Counted from the first letter of the stretch, positions 52,601 to 61,276 are shown. The stretch: 64,000 nucleotides of DNA from CAZRCZ01 sp964598765 (GCA_964598765.1 CAZRCZ010000011.1:62001-126000), one strand, 5' to 3'. Notes: generated by a model from the letters alone, not told the origin. Translations and numbers: made by a program.

Positions 52601-52973
52601 GCGGGGGAGGAAATAATTGCTTGGGAACATGAACATTCTCGATCTCTTGCTTAACGACGGACGCGACCCTTGAGTCACCCGCGAGAGCTGGTGTCGGGAA
52701 TTCGACTTCGTTTTCCGGCACAACTATTTCTGATGACCCTTGGAGAGAAACCTCTTCGACAACGGAGGGGGTCTTCGGGTCGAATTTTTCAGTGATCGGC
52801 GGAGGCTGAGTCTGGAGAGATTTTTCGCCGTTCCGAAGGAGTCGGATTTCCGCTTCGACTTCCCGAAGTTTCCTTTGCAATTGATTGAGACGGGAATTGG
52901 CCGTCAGAGCAATGATCGGACTGATGAGAATCCAAATGCCGATGATCAAAAAAACAAAAACCAAGAATTCCAT
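49683..52973 (-). CDS. Giant DUF2339 polytopic membrane protein
   Basis: The 1096-residue protein matches the DUF2339 group. It starts with a transmembrane helix (FLVFVFLIIGIWILISPIIA), has a coiled coil at about 28-52 (NRLNQLQRKLREVEAEIRLL), a long variable linker to about 140, and then about 25-28 hydrophobic segments. The segment after the linker (LETRLGTVWTMRIGLVLLTIGTAFF) is the family signature. The function of DUF2339 is unknown. The gene stands alone between two intergenic gaps. Confidence 0.82.
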   Translation of the reverse strand: MEFLVFVFLIIGIWILISPIIALTANSRLNQLQRKLREVEAEIRLLRNGEKSLQTQPPPITEKFDPKTPSVVEEVSLQGSSEIVVPENEVEFPTPALAGDSRVASVVKQEIENVHVPKQLFPPPPKPASVADAQGRMEKVRRESMSEAALSLETRLGTVWTMRIGLVLLTIGTAFFAHLIHDKLPIWFKVVLAYSGAMGLFACGKVFERRMRVFARPVMAGGLALGFFVSYAAHFIPAMACVPLLVSLAWMTGGIASVLYCAERWKSQYAAGLAIFLGHVAAFVAAGHADAYSLTVIPFLCVCAVILHLRHDWPPLSLFAIGSAYLSHFAWAFVNHPPSPPLFSFRLNLAFLSSYYTIFAFSDLIWWKRIGKSDETLRNRLQDSVGRAGGPVNVMAYVALVSLFYHLLQRFLTGIEWFYFTLAGVQGLLALAYRRFGNKDWAFYSALGVILATLGLFSAFGGITLNLLLAVEALVLLIAAHQTRLWIFHLLAQIALGINFVHSWAFEAHHGANWDYSVLIGRLMVVAVYFVKSQLEEIWYGGQSRREWIGGGREGPVSKPLSDVFDQIFTAAAPRLAHLHAIAGAMLLVHVWVEFLGNPQALCATAFCLPALMILVLVRRSIPLIFGLVTLQLGALAQLMFYTSYNSGSMSSANEWWIVTSGLVSLLMLAIGLKHRFLISKIKTGLYLAQVQFWCALVAYGIGLSQFPPASWSSFVFWLLSLISGFVAYVFLVPLRQDGNWKDSVERVAYDSIRGAPCFLTAFLFAGLSEQFMGDTIGSPLLLAGVGALLIAVSAWRRLIAFYFSGFFLFLALFHSFFMDSPVPSAGAENPFATAILISILFCVAWAHDHYLSSQHSQVSSKVEDGLTLGTYLVYGIGLWILTAYLWNVVAFAGSVAVLGFIPVVLLYASDSMKFRHGRWVAAIHLLAIQLIYALHVLPDIGKIEMDTFVPILLVLIQTIAVERMIEWRSRPLLKGNAEGQKLAAIASTPLVAGAMIVGMIAAYQSPAMGNQHNWTTAAWSGLAIFFMGLGFAFNSPIYRRTALVELAFCLARIVLVDTRDLPEIYKTAAYLTLGVCLLGVAWLYARFSREIRQWL

Positions 52974-53291
52974 GATTTCGATGCTTCCTCACGTCCGTAG
53001 TTGATTCGCCATTCTAGGGGCGAGAGCATTCAAAACCGCTCCATTGCAGGAAAAGCATTTCGCGTGCCATTCGGAGAATCGAGAAAAACGAACGTCAACC
53101 GTTTTGTTTATTGGGCTTATGGTGCTTAGACCGCTGGTTCGCGAGTCGCGTCAACGCGGATGATGCAAATTTTGTCTGCCTAATCTTCTGAATTTGATTC
53201 TCTTTGGGATAGTTCCTCCGTCCCGGATTTAACAGATTAAGGTGACGCATTGAATCTGCGCCAACTGCGAAATCTGTGGCTTCTCTCGTCT
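52974..53291. other. 318-bp gap without a supported gene
   Basis: No coding frame with plausible codon use, RNA gene or strong terminator is seen. It contains AT-rich patches around 53165-53205 and a CCCGGATTTAACAGATTAAG stretch (53223-53242) that resembles dispersed 'GGATTTAACAG' sequences. Confidence 0.4.
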
Positions 53292-54860
53292 TCAAAATCC
53301 CAAATGAATCCGATGCTCGACTTCGGTGAAGCGCGCGGCGGCGGCGGGCTCCGGTTTCAACCAAGAAACCAAAATGCCGACGGCGAACGAAAGAGGAATG
53401 CTGATGAGCGCGGGGTTCTTGAGGGGAAAAATCGGCGCGGATTTGTGGAGCAGATCAACCATGATCGTCGGCGAGAGGGCAATCAGAATGAGCGCGGCGA
53501 GCGCACCGACAATCATGCTCGCCACCGCGCCCGAAGTCGTGAAGCCGCGCCATAGAATGGACATCAATAACGCCGGGAAATTGGCGCTGGCCGCGATCGC
53601 AAACGCAAGCCCAACCATGTAGGCGACATTCTGCCCTTTGAACGCGATGCCGAGAAGGACCGCCAAGATTCCGAGGATGATCGTTGCAACCCGCGCGACC
53701 AGGAGTTGCTCATGGTCGTCCGCCGAGCCGTGGCGGACGACGTTGACCCACAAATCGTGCGAGAGCGCCGCCGCCCCCGAAAGGGTCAATCCCGCGACGA
53801 CGGCCAAAATCGTCGCGAAGGCAACGGCGGCGATGAATCCGAGAAAGGGATCGCCGCCCAGTTCGCGGGCGAGCATCGGCGCGGCCATGTTGCCCCCTTT
53901 GTCCATTTGCTCGATTTCGCTCTGACCGACGAGCACCAACGCGCCGAAACCAAGAATGAAGGTCAGCAGGTAAAAAAATCCGATGAACGCCGTGGCGTAA
54001 CTGACCGAATTGCGCGCGGATCGGGCGTCGGGAACAGTATAAAACCGCATCAAGATGTGAGGCAATCCCGCCGTGCCGAACATGAGCGCCAATCCGAGCG
54101 AGATCGCGTCAAGCGGGTTGGAGACGAGCGAGCCGGGAGCGAGGACGTTCAGTCCCGGTTTGGACGCGGCGGCTTTCTCGGCGGCGGCATGGAACAGCGC
54201 GAGAGGATTGAAACTGAACCGCGCCAACACCAAAATCGCGAGCAAAACCGCGCCGCACAGCAAGAGCATGGCCTTGATGATTTGAACCCACGTCGTCGCC
54301 ACCATGCCGCCGAAGAAAACATAGCCGAGCATGACGACGCCGACGATGACGACCGCGAGCGTGTAATCCAAACCGAAGAGGAGCCTGATGAGGCTTCCCG
54401 CGCCGACCATCTGCGCGATCAGATAAAAAAGAACGACCGAGAGCGTGCCGACCGCCGCGCCGACGCGCACCGGCTTTTGGTTGAGGCGGTAAGCCACAAC
54501 GTCGGCGAACGTGTATTTGCCGAGGTTGCGGAGCGGCTCGGCGATCAGGAACATCACGACCGGCCAGCCGACGAGAAAGCCGATCGAATACATGAGGCCG
54601 TCAAAACCCTTGAGCGAGACCATGCCGACGATGCCGAGGAAACTGGCCGCGCTCATGTAATCTCCCGCCAGCGCCAATCCGTTTTGGAAACCGCTGATGC
54701 GCCCGCCGGCGGCGTAAAACTGCGCGGTGGTTTTCGTGCGGCGGGCCGCCCAATAGGTGATCGCGAGCGTGATCGTTACGAACAGGGCGAAGAAAACGAC
54801 GGCGGGGGCGTTGAGCGCGTTGGCGGCGGGAGGAACCGGCGGATTTGGCAGTTGATTCAT
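53292..54860 (-). CDS. actP: Sodium:solute symporter, acetate permease (ActP) type
   Basis: An SSS-family symporter of 522 residues with about 13 transmembrane segments, most like cation/acetate symporter ActP. Marks: AGDYMSAASFLGIVG near 65-79, GWPVVMFLIAEPLRNLGKYTFADVVAYRL, GTAGLPHILMRFYTVPDAR and FGTILAVVAGLTLSGAAALSHDL (approximate). It is preceded by its DUF485 partner eight bases upstream, the arrangement found with actP. Substrate other than acetate, such as pyruvate or propionate, cannot be excluded. Confidence 0.85.
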   Translation of the reverse strand: MNQLPNPPVPPAANALNAPAVVFFALFVTITLAITYWAARRTKTTAQFYAAGGRISGFQNGLALAGDYMSAASFLGIVGMVSLKGFDGLMYSIGFLVGWPVVMFLIAEPLRNLGKYTFADVVAYRLNQKPVRVGAAVGTLSVVLFYLIAQMVGAGSLIRLLFGLDYTLAVVIVGVVMLGYVFFGGMVATTWVQIIKAMLLLCGAVLLAILVLARFSFNPLALFHAAAEKAAASKPGLNVLAPGSLVSNPLDAISLGLALMFGTAGLPHILMRFYTVPDARSARNSVSYATAFIGFFYLLTFILGFGALVLVGQSEIEQMDKGGNMAAPMLARELGGDPFLGFIAAVAFATILAVVAGLTLSGAAALSHDLWVNVVRHGSADDHEQLLVARVATIILGILAVLLGIAFKGQNVAYMVGLAFAIAASANFPALLMSILWRGFTTSGAVASMIVGALAALILIALSPTIMVDLLHKSAPIFPLKNPALISIPLSFAVGILVSWLKPEPAAAARFTEVEHRIHLGF

Positions 54861-54867
54861 CGCAGGT

Positions 54868-55164
54868 TCACTCCTCGCCCGATTTGATTTTTTCGACGTG
54901 GGGATCGTAAACGAGATTCGCCCAACGGACGTAGATGAAGGTCAGCAACCATGCCGCGACGATCACGACTGCGCCGAGCAGGACTCCCCAACTGAGGCCG
55001 GGAACGATCTGACTTCCCAGCCATTCTTTCTCATAGGCGACCAGCAACATGAATCCGAAATAGATGATGGTCATCGCGGCGGTGAGCGCGAGCGCCACGC
55101 GCCAGCGACGGCGGGTCAGGGATTCGAGTTTTTCCTCGCGGGCGCTTCTTTCTTGGTTTTGCAT
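54868..55164 (-). CDS. DUF485 membrane protein
   Basis: A 98-residue protein with two transmembrane helices (about 23-44 and 57-80), typical of the DUF485 (YjcH) family that accompanies ActP-type symporters. The terminal YVRWANLVYDPHVEKI is characteristic. ATG 55164 is chosen; an upstream ATG at 55209 adds residues unlike the family. It is cotranscribed with the symporter and probably assists or modulates it. Confidence 0.88.
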   Translation of the reverse strand: MQNQERSAREEKLESLTRRRWRVALALTAAMTIIYFGFMLLVAYEKEWLGSQIVPGLSWGVLLGAVVIVAAWLLTFIYVRWANLVYDPHVEKIKSGEE

Positions 55165-55234
55165 CGTGTTTTCCGCCTTTCTTCTATTTGAGGATTCCGG
55201 AATGGTCAACTCCCATCGTCACCGGGACTTTGAC

Positions 55235-55263
55235 CTGACAAAGACTTGATCCTGCTCTATACT
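55235..55263 (+). promoter_or_regulatory. Promoter of the pseudopilin-like protein gene
   Basis: CTGACA (55235-55240) and TATACT (55258-55263) are separated by 17 bases, each one mismatch from consensus. The ATG at 55281 follows 17 bases later, with a GGTGAGGA ribosome site between. Confidence 0.6.
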
Positions 55264-55280
55264 GCAATACGGTGAGGAAT

Positions 55281-56198
55281 ATGCCTCGGAATAGTGAGCC
55301 ACGTTCGAGGAAATCAAGGCGTCGGATCGGCCCGGTGTTGGCCACGGTCTGCGCGACGGGATTATTGGTGATGGCCCAAACGACCTTGGCCCTCACTCCG
55401 AGCGAAGTCGCGGCCTTGGCGGACATGGGGACCCTGCGCGACGCGCTTGACATGGTTTTTATAGACACCGGATATTACGTTTCGCTTGAGACCCTGAACG
55501 ACCTTTCGACCTCGCCCACCTTGGCCTACGACTACATTGATTACACCGGCGGGGCGCGGGTGCTCTTTCCCAACAAGGGACTTTTTCAGGCCGCGCGGGT
55601 GGATTTGCTTCCGACGTGGAACGGCCCCTACGTCAATTTCCAGCCGGGGACGACCCAGCTTGGCCTCACCCCCTACGATCAGGGAACGCCGCTCGATCCG
55701 TGGGGGAATCCGTATTATTTTTTCAGCCCGCTCGGTTTGATCCGGGGGGATTCGGGAACGGTGACGAACGAACTTTACGGCGATCAATTCGACCGCTACG
55801 CGATTGTGAGTCTGGGGCAGGACGGTACCATGAGCGGCGATGATTTGATCATCACGTTCGGAACCGGCGTTTCCGGTTTATCGCTTTCCTCGATCAACGG
55901 CTCGGACGTCGCCAAAAGCGCGCCGCCGAGTCCGACCGTTTACACGGTCCTGCATGACAAAACGATCACGCTGAAGGGGTATTTCTTCGGCGCGAGTCAA
56001 GGGGGATCGAAAGTTTGGTTCGGCTCGACCGAGCTGACGCCCGTCGGCTCGTGGTCCGATACCAGCATCACGCTTCAGCTTGGCCCGACGATTTTTGGAA
56101 CCGCCCTCGTGAAGGTTCAAGTCGGCGCGGCACAAAGCAACGGGCTTCAACTCACCGTCATCCCCAATGCCGTCGGGCATTGGGAGGATTATGAATGA
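55281..56198 (+). CDS. Secreted protein with GspG-like pseudopilin domain and IPT/TIG domain
   Basis: The 305-residue protein starts with a basic region and a signal-like hydrophobic stretch (about 18-37, ending TTLAL), with no class III pilin cleavage motif and no long pilin helix. Residues about 130-190 then show the type II pseudopilin globular pattern: TPLDPWGNPYYFFSP and FDRYAIVSLGQDGTMSGDDL, the latter like the GspG calcium loop. Residues about 205-295 resemble an IPT/TIG immunoglobulin-like domain (ITLKGYFFGASQGGSKVWFG). So a pseudopilin head appears to have been recast as an exported protein. ATG 55281 is preferred over GTG 55272 because GAGGA sits before it. Confidence 0.6.
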   Translation: MPRNSEPRSRKSRRRIGPVLATVCATGLLVMAQTTLALTPSEVAALADMGTLRDALDMVFIDTGYYVSLETLNDLSTSPTLAYDYIDYTGGARVLFPNKGLFQAARVDLLPTWNGPYVNFQPGTTQLGLTPYDQGTPLDPWGNPYYFFSPLGLIRGDSGTVTNELYGDQFDRYAIVSLGQDGTMSGDDLIITFGTGVSGLSLSSINGSDVAKSAPPSPTVYTVLHDKTITLKGYFFGASQGGSKVWFGSTELTPVGSWSDTSITLQLGPTIFGTALVKVQVGAAQSNGLQLTVIPNAVGHWEDYE

Positions 56199-56226
56199 CC
56201 CTCGCCGTCGCCGAAGATAGCGGCTC

Positions 56227-56913
56227 TCAACCCGGCAGAACGTAGAACATGACCGCGAAGAAGTGGAACGCGCTTCCGATCAGAACGAACAGGTGCCAAA
56301 TGGCGTGAAAGAAGGGGATCGTGTCTTTCGCGTAAAACGCGACGCCGACGGTGTAGGATAGACCTCCCGCGCCGAGCAAAGCCAATCCTCCGGTCGGGAT
56401 CAATTCAAACGCGGGCTTGGCGACGAGCAACACGAGCCAACCCATCACGAGATAAGCCCACGTCGAGATCGTGTCGAATCTTTCCAGCAACGCGACTTGG
56501 CCGAGCATGGCCATTTTGCAGGCGATTCCGACGGCGGCGAGGCTCCAAACCAAACCCAGCAGAATCCAGCCTCCTCGATTTCGGAGCAGGGTCAGAGTAA
56601 ACGGAGTGTAGCTTCCGGCGATTAGAAGATAGACGCAGGAATGGTCCACAATCCGCAGGATGTCCTTGACGCGCGGAGTCTGGAACCCGTGATAGAGGGT
56701 TGACGCGGAATAGAGAACGACGAGGGAAGCGCCGTAAATTCCGCACCCCAATTTTTGCCAAAAATCGCCGCGAACTTTGACCAACGCCGCAAGGGCGATC
56801 AATCCGGCGATGCTCAAAAGGAGTCCAACGCCGTGGGTAATGCTGTTGACCGCCTCCTGCAGGGGGTCGTGTCGCGTGGGAACCTGCGTTCCACATGTGA
56901 TTGGTTGATCCAT
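56227..56913 (-). CDS. Hemolysin III family (PAQR) membrane protein
   Basis: A seven-helix HlyIII/PAQR-type protein of 228 residues. Metal-binding family motifs: NSITHGVGLLLSIAGL near 22-37, STLYHGF, DHSCVYLLIAGSYTPF and, near the end, FHAIWHLFVLIGSAFHFF. The bacterial function is unclear (membrane homeostasis). ATG 56913 is chosen, since the open frame to 57078 adds unlike sequence. Confidence 0.88.
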   Translation of the reverse strand: MDQPITCGTQVPTRHDPLQEAVNSITHGVGLLLSIAGLIALAALVKVRGDFWQKLGCGIYGASLVVLYSASTLYHGFQTPRVKDILRIVDHSCVYLLIAGSYTPFTLTLLRNRGGWILLGLVWSLAAVGIACKMAMLGQVALLERFDTISTWAYLVMGWLVLLVAKPAFELIPTGGLALLGAGGLSYTVGVAFYAKDTIPFFHAIWHLFVLIGSAFHFFAVMFYVLPG

Positions 56914-57361
56914 GGATCGCACGCCTCTTTGTTGAAATATGTCCGACGTCAGCATTCGGTTGTACGAAGCGACGCACACAACATTAGGATATACCATTTT
57001 TCCTGAAACGGCAACGGGGGGAGCGCGATTTTTGAAAATTTTTGCGGGCGGCATGGGCGTCCCCTCCTGAATTTTCAACGATTTTTCCCCCCTTCTCTAT
57101 GGAAAGGATGCGTCTGGCGCGCGGAGATTTGAAATCCGAGATTTATGGCCTTCTCGCAGAAAAATGCGCCGGTCTTTTTCCCATTTTGATTTTTTTATGG
57201 CGGTTTCGTTCAGAATCGTGTAGTTTACCGTGTTTACGCGATGCATCCGTCTATAAGTTGCGCGATCGCGTCCGGCATGAGAGACGGACGGTCGTTTGCG
57301 AATCTTGCGATTTCGATAGAGCTGATAGACAGGGCATCGCGGATGGTCGGACCCGACAAAA
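56914..57361. other. 448-bp gap, no gene supported
   Basis: The gap separates the hemolysin III gene from the next plus-strand gene. It holds short T/A-rich runs (for example 57175-57196) and no convincing coding frame or RNA gene. Both neighbouring genes should have their promoters here, but I see no box pair good enough to call. Confidence 0.4.
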
Positions 57362-58240
57362 ATGAAAGACGAAATTGAGCGCTATAAACGCCTCCTGCAG
57401 GATTGGCATGGGGGATCGGGCGGGAATTCGCCGTCTCCGGAGACCAAAGTTTCTCCACCGCCGGTGGTTCGGGCGCCGACGCCTCCGCCCAGAATGGCGG
57501 AGAGCGCGCCGCGCATGAAATTGTCGCGTCCGACTCCCCCCGAAGCCGAAGAGGGGCGTTTTCCGAACGGCGCGATTCTTTGCCTGAACGATGAAGAATT
57601 GGTCGTCTATCGCCGTCCCGTCGCCGGTCAACCGCTCGACATGGTTTATTCCCTGCTCGCCGATGGTTCGGTTAAAATCGAGGCTTTGGAGTTGAGCCGA
57701 TACCAAATCTCGGAAATGGGGATTCTTCCCCCCGCTGAACTGCGAATCCTGCAGGCCAAGGCGCGGTGGACGCGGGCGTTGATTGTAACCGGGTGCGCCA
57801 AGCCCGAAGATGCCGACCGCGTTCCTGATCCGGGCGGGGTCGCCGAAACGCTTCCTCAAGAGATTCGCACTCCTCCTCCCGTCCGGGACAGCGAGCGACT
57901 GCGCTCCGTTCCCTCCGGGTCCTATGACGGGGACCGCGATGAAGTCGGAGCTTTATCGCGTCAAGAGTCCGCCGTGCCGGTTGAACCTGCCGCAGACGAA
58001 AACAAGGTTAAGATCCGCCGGGGTCAATGGATCACGCTCAAATTTGGAAACAAAACGTGGGAGGCGGTCTATTGGGGCAAGGACCGCCAAGGTCCGGTGG
58101 TGGCGCACAACACCCACAAACACTGGTCGCTGATGCACTTGGATTTGGATCGCTTCAAGGAGACGATGATCGTCAGTCCCGAGCCGGATCAGGACGCCAT
58201 CGAGCAAATCCTCAGCGAACTGGCGACGCGGACCGATTGA
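57362..58240 (+). CDS. Two-domain protein of unknown function
   Basis: Unrecognised, 292 residues, no signal or membrane segment. After a short helix (MKDEIERYKRLLQDW) and a Pro-rich linker there is a compact region at about 66-150, a second disordered linker, and a C-terminal region at about 214-285. The two regions share the pattern V-Y ... L-x-L-S/D-R-Y/F ... M (about 81-118 and 232-265), so they may be a diverged duplication. It stands alone between convergent genes. Codon use fits the genome, so it is probably a real native gene. Confidence 0.6.
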   Translation: MKDEIERYKRLLQDWHGGSGGNSPSPETKVSPPPVVRAPTPPPRMAESAPRMKLSRPTPPEAEEGRFPNGAILCLNDEELVVYRRPVAGQPLDMVYSLLADGSVKIEALELSRYQISEMGILPPAELRILQAKARWTRALIVTGCAKPEDADRVPDPGGVAETLPQEIRTPPPVRDSERLRSVPSGSYDGDRDEVGALSRQESAVPVEPAADENKVKIRRGQWITLKFGNKTWEAVYWGKDRQGPVVAHNTHKHWSLMHLDLDRFKETMIVSPEPDQDAIEQILSELATRTD

Positions 58241-58356
58241 GATCACGCGCCGTTCCTCTTAGGCTGAGTTACCGACTGCCAGACACAAACACGATTTCCC
58301 GAATGTCTTCGCGCGCTGGTCTTTGCAGACGCCTTTTCGTTCTCTTGCAAGGAGTT

Positions 58357-59745
58357 CTAGCGCGCTCCCTCGCCGAAGACGCGACTCAACCAAGCGGCCC
58401 CTGCGGAGGGGCAAGTTTCAATCGCCACCGGCTTGCCGCTCTTGCGGACCTCGATCCAAAGCGGCTCCGCGTCTTCGCCTTCGGGCGTTTTGTAGAAACC
58501 GAGGACCCGTCCCGCCGTTAAGGTGTCCCCTTCCATCAGTTCGCAGGAGGTCAGGTTGCCGAATATGGCCGTCCAGTTGTCGCTGAGATCGAGAATGAGA
58601 AGATGGCGGTATCCGGCGAACGCCCCGCTGAATAGAACCTTTCCGGATGCGAAAGCGCAAACGCGCGAAGAACTTGCGCGCCAAAATATCCGACGCGTTT
58701 CATTTTGCTCTCCCTCTCGATTTTGAGAAGCGATGTCTAGTTTCATTGTCGGCGCGCCCGCTCCCTGCCTCGTTCCCAAGGCGAGTTGGGTTTGGTCTTC
58801 ATTAGGAACTTCGGGCAAATCGCCGGGAGCGGGGGGCGGTTGCGGCGCGCTTAGAGGAGTCGCGGGCGATTCCTGAATTTTAGCAATTTTCCGACCTTCC
58901 GTTCCTCTCTTATCCTTCTCCTTCTCTTTCTCAAGTTCTCCCCTCACCCTTCGCGCTTCGTCCTTCTTCACGGCGGCGGGATCAATCGTCCCGTCGGCCA
59001 GACCCATGATCAAATCGTCCAGCGCCTTGCGCCGCGCCGACAGCGAGGCAATCTCCTTTTTTCCGCCGACGCTTTCGGCGTGGAGTCGGTCCAAATTCTT
59101 GGAAAGCTCGCGGTGGCGACGCCGAAGTTGATCGAGCGAAAGGTTGCCCAAATCGGCGTAACGTTGAATCTGCGCGTCAATATCGCCCTGTCGGTTCTGA
59201 TTTGAATTGCGAAGTTCGTCCAGCCGCAAAGCTTGTTCCACGGCCTCCTTGGCCTGATCCCGGCGATGTTCCTGAAGCAAGGCAAGCGTCAGCGCCCGAT
59301 GATCGGTCGCTCCTTCGGTCTTGGCGACGTGGAGCGTGAGCGGAGCGGTCAATTCCATTCCGGCTCGCGCGGAGTCGAGTTGACGCCGGGAAGATTGAAC
59401 CGCCTGATCCATCGCCGCGCGGTTGCGATCCAGCGAATCCTGAAACGCGCGCAGGGTTCGCGGTCCTTGAACGCGGACTTTTTCGTTACCACGCATGAAT
59501 TCCTCGGTCAGCTTAAGCGTTTGATCCGCGTCCTTGATGCGGGTCTCGGTCGCCGCCTGAACGCGCAGTTTGCTTTGGATTTGCGCCTCGATGGCGCGCA
59601 TTTCGTCCAAGGATTTTCCAAGAGGGTCGGTTGTCTCTCCTGCGATGCCCCACGCGATTGGGATCGCAAGAGCCGAGGTTGCAATCCAACGGAGGCTTAA
59701 CGACAACCATCTTGAGTTCAGGAATCCAAAACTTCTCATGATCAT
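58357..59745 (-). CDS. Exported coiled-coil protein with degenerate LytM (M23-like) domain
   Basis: The 462-residue protein has a signal peptide (about 1-37, ending WGIAG), long coiled coil at about 45-290, an E/K-rich linker (ELEKEKEKDKRGTEGRK) and a C-terminal domain at about 370-455 with the M23 beta-fold pattern (ASGKVLFSGAFAGYRHLLIL ... LWIEVRKSGKPVAI). The zinc ligands are lost: the H-x-H position reads LWIEV and the usual Y-A-H-L is FGNL. This is the plan of EnvC/NlpD-like amidase activators, which control cell separation. Homology is inferred from pattern only. Confidence 0.65.
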   Translation of the reverse strand: MIMRSFGFLNSRWLSLSLRWIATSALAIPIAWGIAGETTDPLGKSLDEMRAIEAQIQSKLRVQAATETRIKDADQTLKLTEEFMRGNEKVRVQGPRTLRAFQDSLDRNRAAMDQAVQSSRRQLDSARAGMELTAPLTLHVAKTEGATDHRALTLALLQEHRRDQAKEAVEQALRLDELRNSNQNRQGDIDAQIQRYADLGNLSLDQLRRRHRELSKNLDRLHAESVGGKKEIASLSARRKALDDLIMGLADGTIDPAAVKKDEARRVRGELEKEKEKDKRGTEGRKIAKIQESPATPLSAPQPPPAPGDLPEVPNEDQTQLALGTRQGAGAPTMKLDIASQNREGEQNETRRIFWRASSSRVCAFASGKVLFSGAFAGYRHLLILDLSDNWTAIFGNLTSCELMEGDTLTAGRVLGFYKTPEGEDAEPLWIEVRKSGKPVAIETCPSAGAAWLSRVFGEGAR

Positions 59746-59882
59746 CTTCGATGAAATCAGCTTACCAGCAAAGCAAGCGGGATGAAAAAGATTTTCGGCC
59801 GCCCCCCTTGCGCCACTGCTCAAGTTGCGGTAGCTTGGTCGTTGTCAAAAAAAGGTCGGCGACGAGGCCGGCAATATTCACC

Positions 59883-60275
59883 ATGACGGAACAGAAGCAA
59901 GATCGCAGAAAACTGCACCGGGTTTGCGTTGACGTTCCTGCCCACATCCAAATCATTTTTCCCGAGGCGACGTTCACTCCGGTGGATCTGCGCGGCGTGA
60001 TCAGCGACCTCACGCGCGAGGGGTGCCGCGTGATGGTCAAGGAGCTTTCGCTCAGCGCGTATCGCAAGATCATGATCGGCCCGAGATTGTGCCGCGTTTT
60101 CTGCGCCTTCCCCACACTGGAAACACCCGCCCGGCTATTCGGAAAAATTTTGAATTTCGAGGTCAAGGGGAAGCTGGGGGACGGAACCTGCATCCTTGGC
60201 ATCAATTTCGGCGAGAATGAAGACCGGGATTGGAATCGCCTCGACGATTTTCTTCTTTTTATGGATCAGGCTTAG
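59883..60275 (+). CDS. PilZ-domain protein
   Basis: A 130-residue single-domain protein of the PilZ type, a c-di-GMP receptor family that controls motility and envelope. The N-terminus has DRRKLHRVCVDVPAHI, matching the R-x3-R ligand motif region, and residues about 40-47 (ISDLTREGCRV) the D/N-x-S-x-x-G motif in a relaxed form (Thr for Ser). Ligand binding is therefore likely but not certain. Its stop codon overlaps the stop of the convergent polyprenyl synthase gene by three bases. ATG 59883 is chosen; upstream frame is Arg/Pro-rich and unlike the family. Confidence 0.75.
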   Translation: MTEQKQDRRKLHRVCVDVPAHIQIIFPEATFTPVDLRGVISDLTREGCRVMVKELSLSAYRKIMIGPRLCRVFCAFPTLETPARLFGKILNFEVKGKLGDGTCILGINFGENEDRDWNRLDDFLLFMDQA

Positions 60276-61276
60276 TAGTCGCGGTTGATGACGTAGAGCG
60301 GCAACGACGAAAGAAACTCTCCCGCCGTGGCATCGGTCAGCGACAGGGCGGAAAGATGCTCCAGCGCACGATCGGCGAATTTTTTCGCTTCCTCCAGCGC
60401 GCGCTCCACGCCGCGATAGCGCTGGATCGTCCCCAAGATCGAATTGAAGTCCCGCCCGTTGTTCAGCCATTTTTCCATTAAGGCGCGATCTTCTTCGGAG
60501 GCATCGGCCATCGCCAACAGCAGAGGCAACGTCTGCTTGCCGCCGGAAATATCCATGCCCAAGTCCTTACCCCACCGCTCGTCGTGGGCGATGAAATCGA
60601 GCGTGTCGTCGGTGATCTGGAAGGCGATGCCGAAGGCCAGACCGAACCGCCGCGCGGAGGAAATTTCCGACTCGGGGCGTCCGGCGGCCATCGCGCCCAA
60701 GGCCGAGCACGCTGAAAAAAGATGCCCCGTCTTGCGCTCGACGACCCGCAAATAATCCTGCGCATTGATTTCTTGATCCCGCCACTCGATCTGAAACATT
60801 TCTCCCTCGCACATCTTTTGAGCCGCTTGGCAAATCAATCGCAAAGGTTCGGGGCGCGAGGCCATCAATGCGAGATCAAAGGCGCGGGAATAAAGATAGT
60901 CGGCCATGAGGACGGCGACGTCGTCCCCCCAGCGGGCGTTGACCGAAGGCTGTCCGCGGCGCAGGGTCGCGTGATCAATGACGTCGTCGTGAATCAGCGT
61001 GGCGACGTGGATCAACTCCAGCGCCGCGGCCAATCCCACCGGCGGAGTCGCCGCAGGGGAAAGCGCCCGCGCGGTGAGCAACGTCAGCATGGGGCGAAGC
61101 ATCTTGCCGTGGCTGAGCGCGATGTAATCGCCGACCTCGCGGATGAGGCGGCTTTCCGAGTCCACGGTCTGGCGGAGAAGGCGACGAACCTGCTCCAAAT
61201 CGCTCCCCAAGAACTCCGTGATTTTTTTCACAGTGTCCTCGCGTACGAGTGTCGCGGGAAATTGAGCGGTCATCAT
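60272..61276 (-). CDS. ispB: Polyprenyl diphosphate synthase (IspB type)
   Basis: A trans-isoprenyl diphosphate synthase, 334 residues, making the side chain of quinones. The first Asp-rich motif is IHDDVIDHATLRRGQPS with the D-D-x-x-D spacing of long-chain enzymes, and the second is FQITDDTLDF. GKMLRPML and SGGKQTLPLL are also diagnostic. ATG 61276 or 61273 starts it; the frame upstream to 61447 is not conserved. A quinone role fits the complex I operon in the window. Octaprenyl or another length cannot be told. Confidence 0.9.
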   Translation of the reverse strand: MMTAQFPATLVREDTVKKITEFLGSDLEQVRRLLRQTVDSESRLIREVGDYIALSHGKMLRPMLTLLTARALSPAATPPVGLAAALELIHVATLIHDDVIDHATLRRGQPSVNARWGDDVAVLMADYLYSRAFDLALMASRPEPLRLICQAAQKMCEGEMFQIEWRDQEINAQDYLRVVERKTGHLFSACSALGAMAAGRPESEISSARRFGLAFGIAFQITDDTLDFIAHDERWGKDLGMDISGGKQTLPLLLAMADASEEDRALMEKWLNNGRDFNSILGTIQRYRGVERALEEAKKFADRALEHLSALSLTDATAGEFLSSLPLYVINRDY

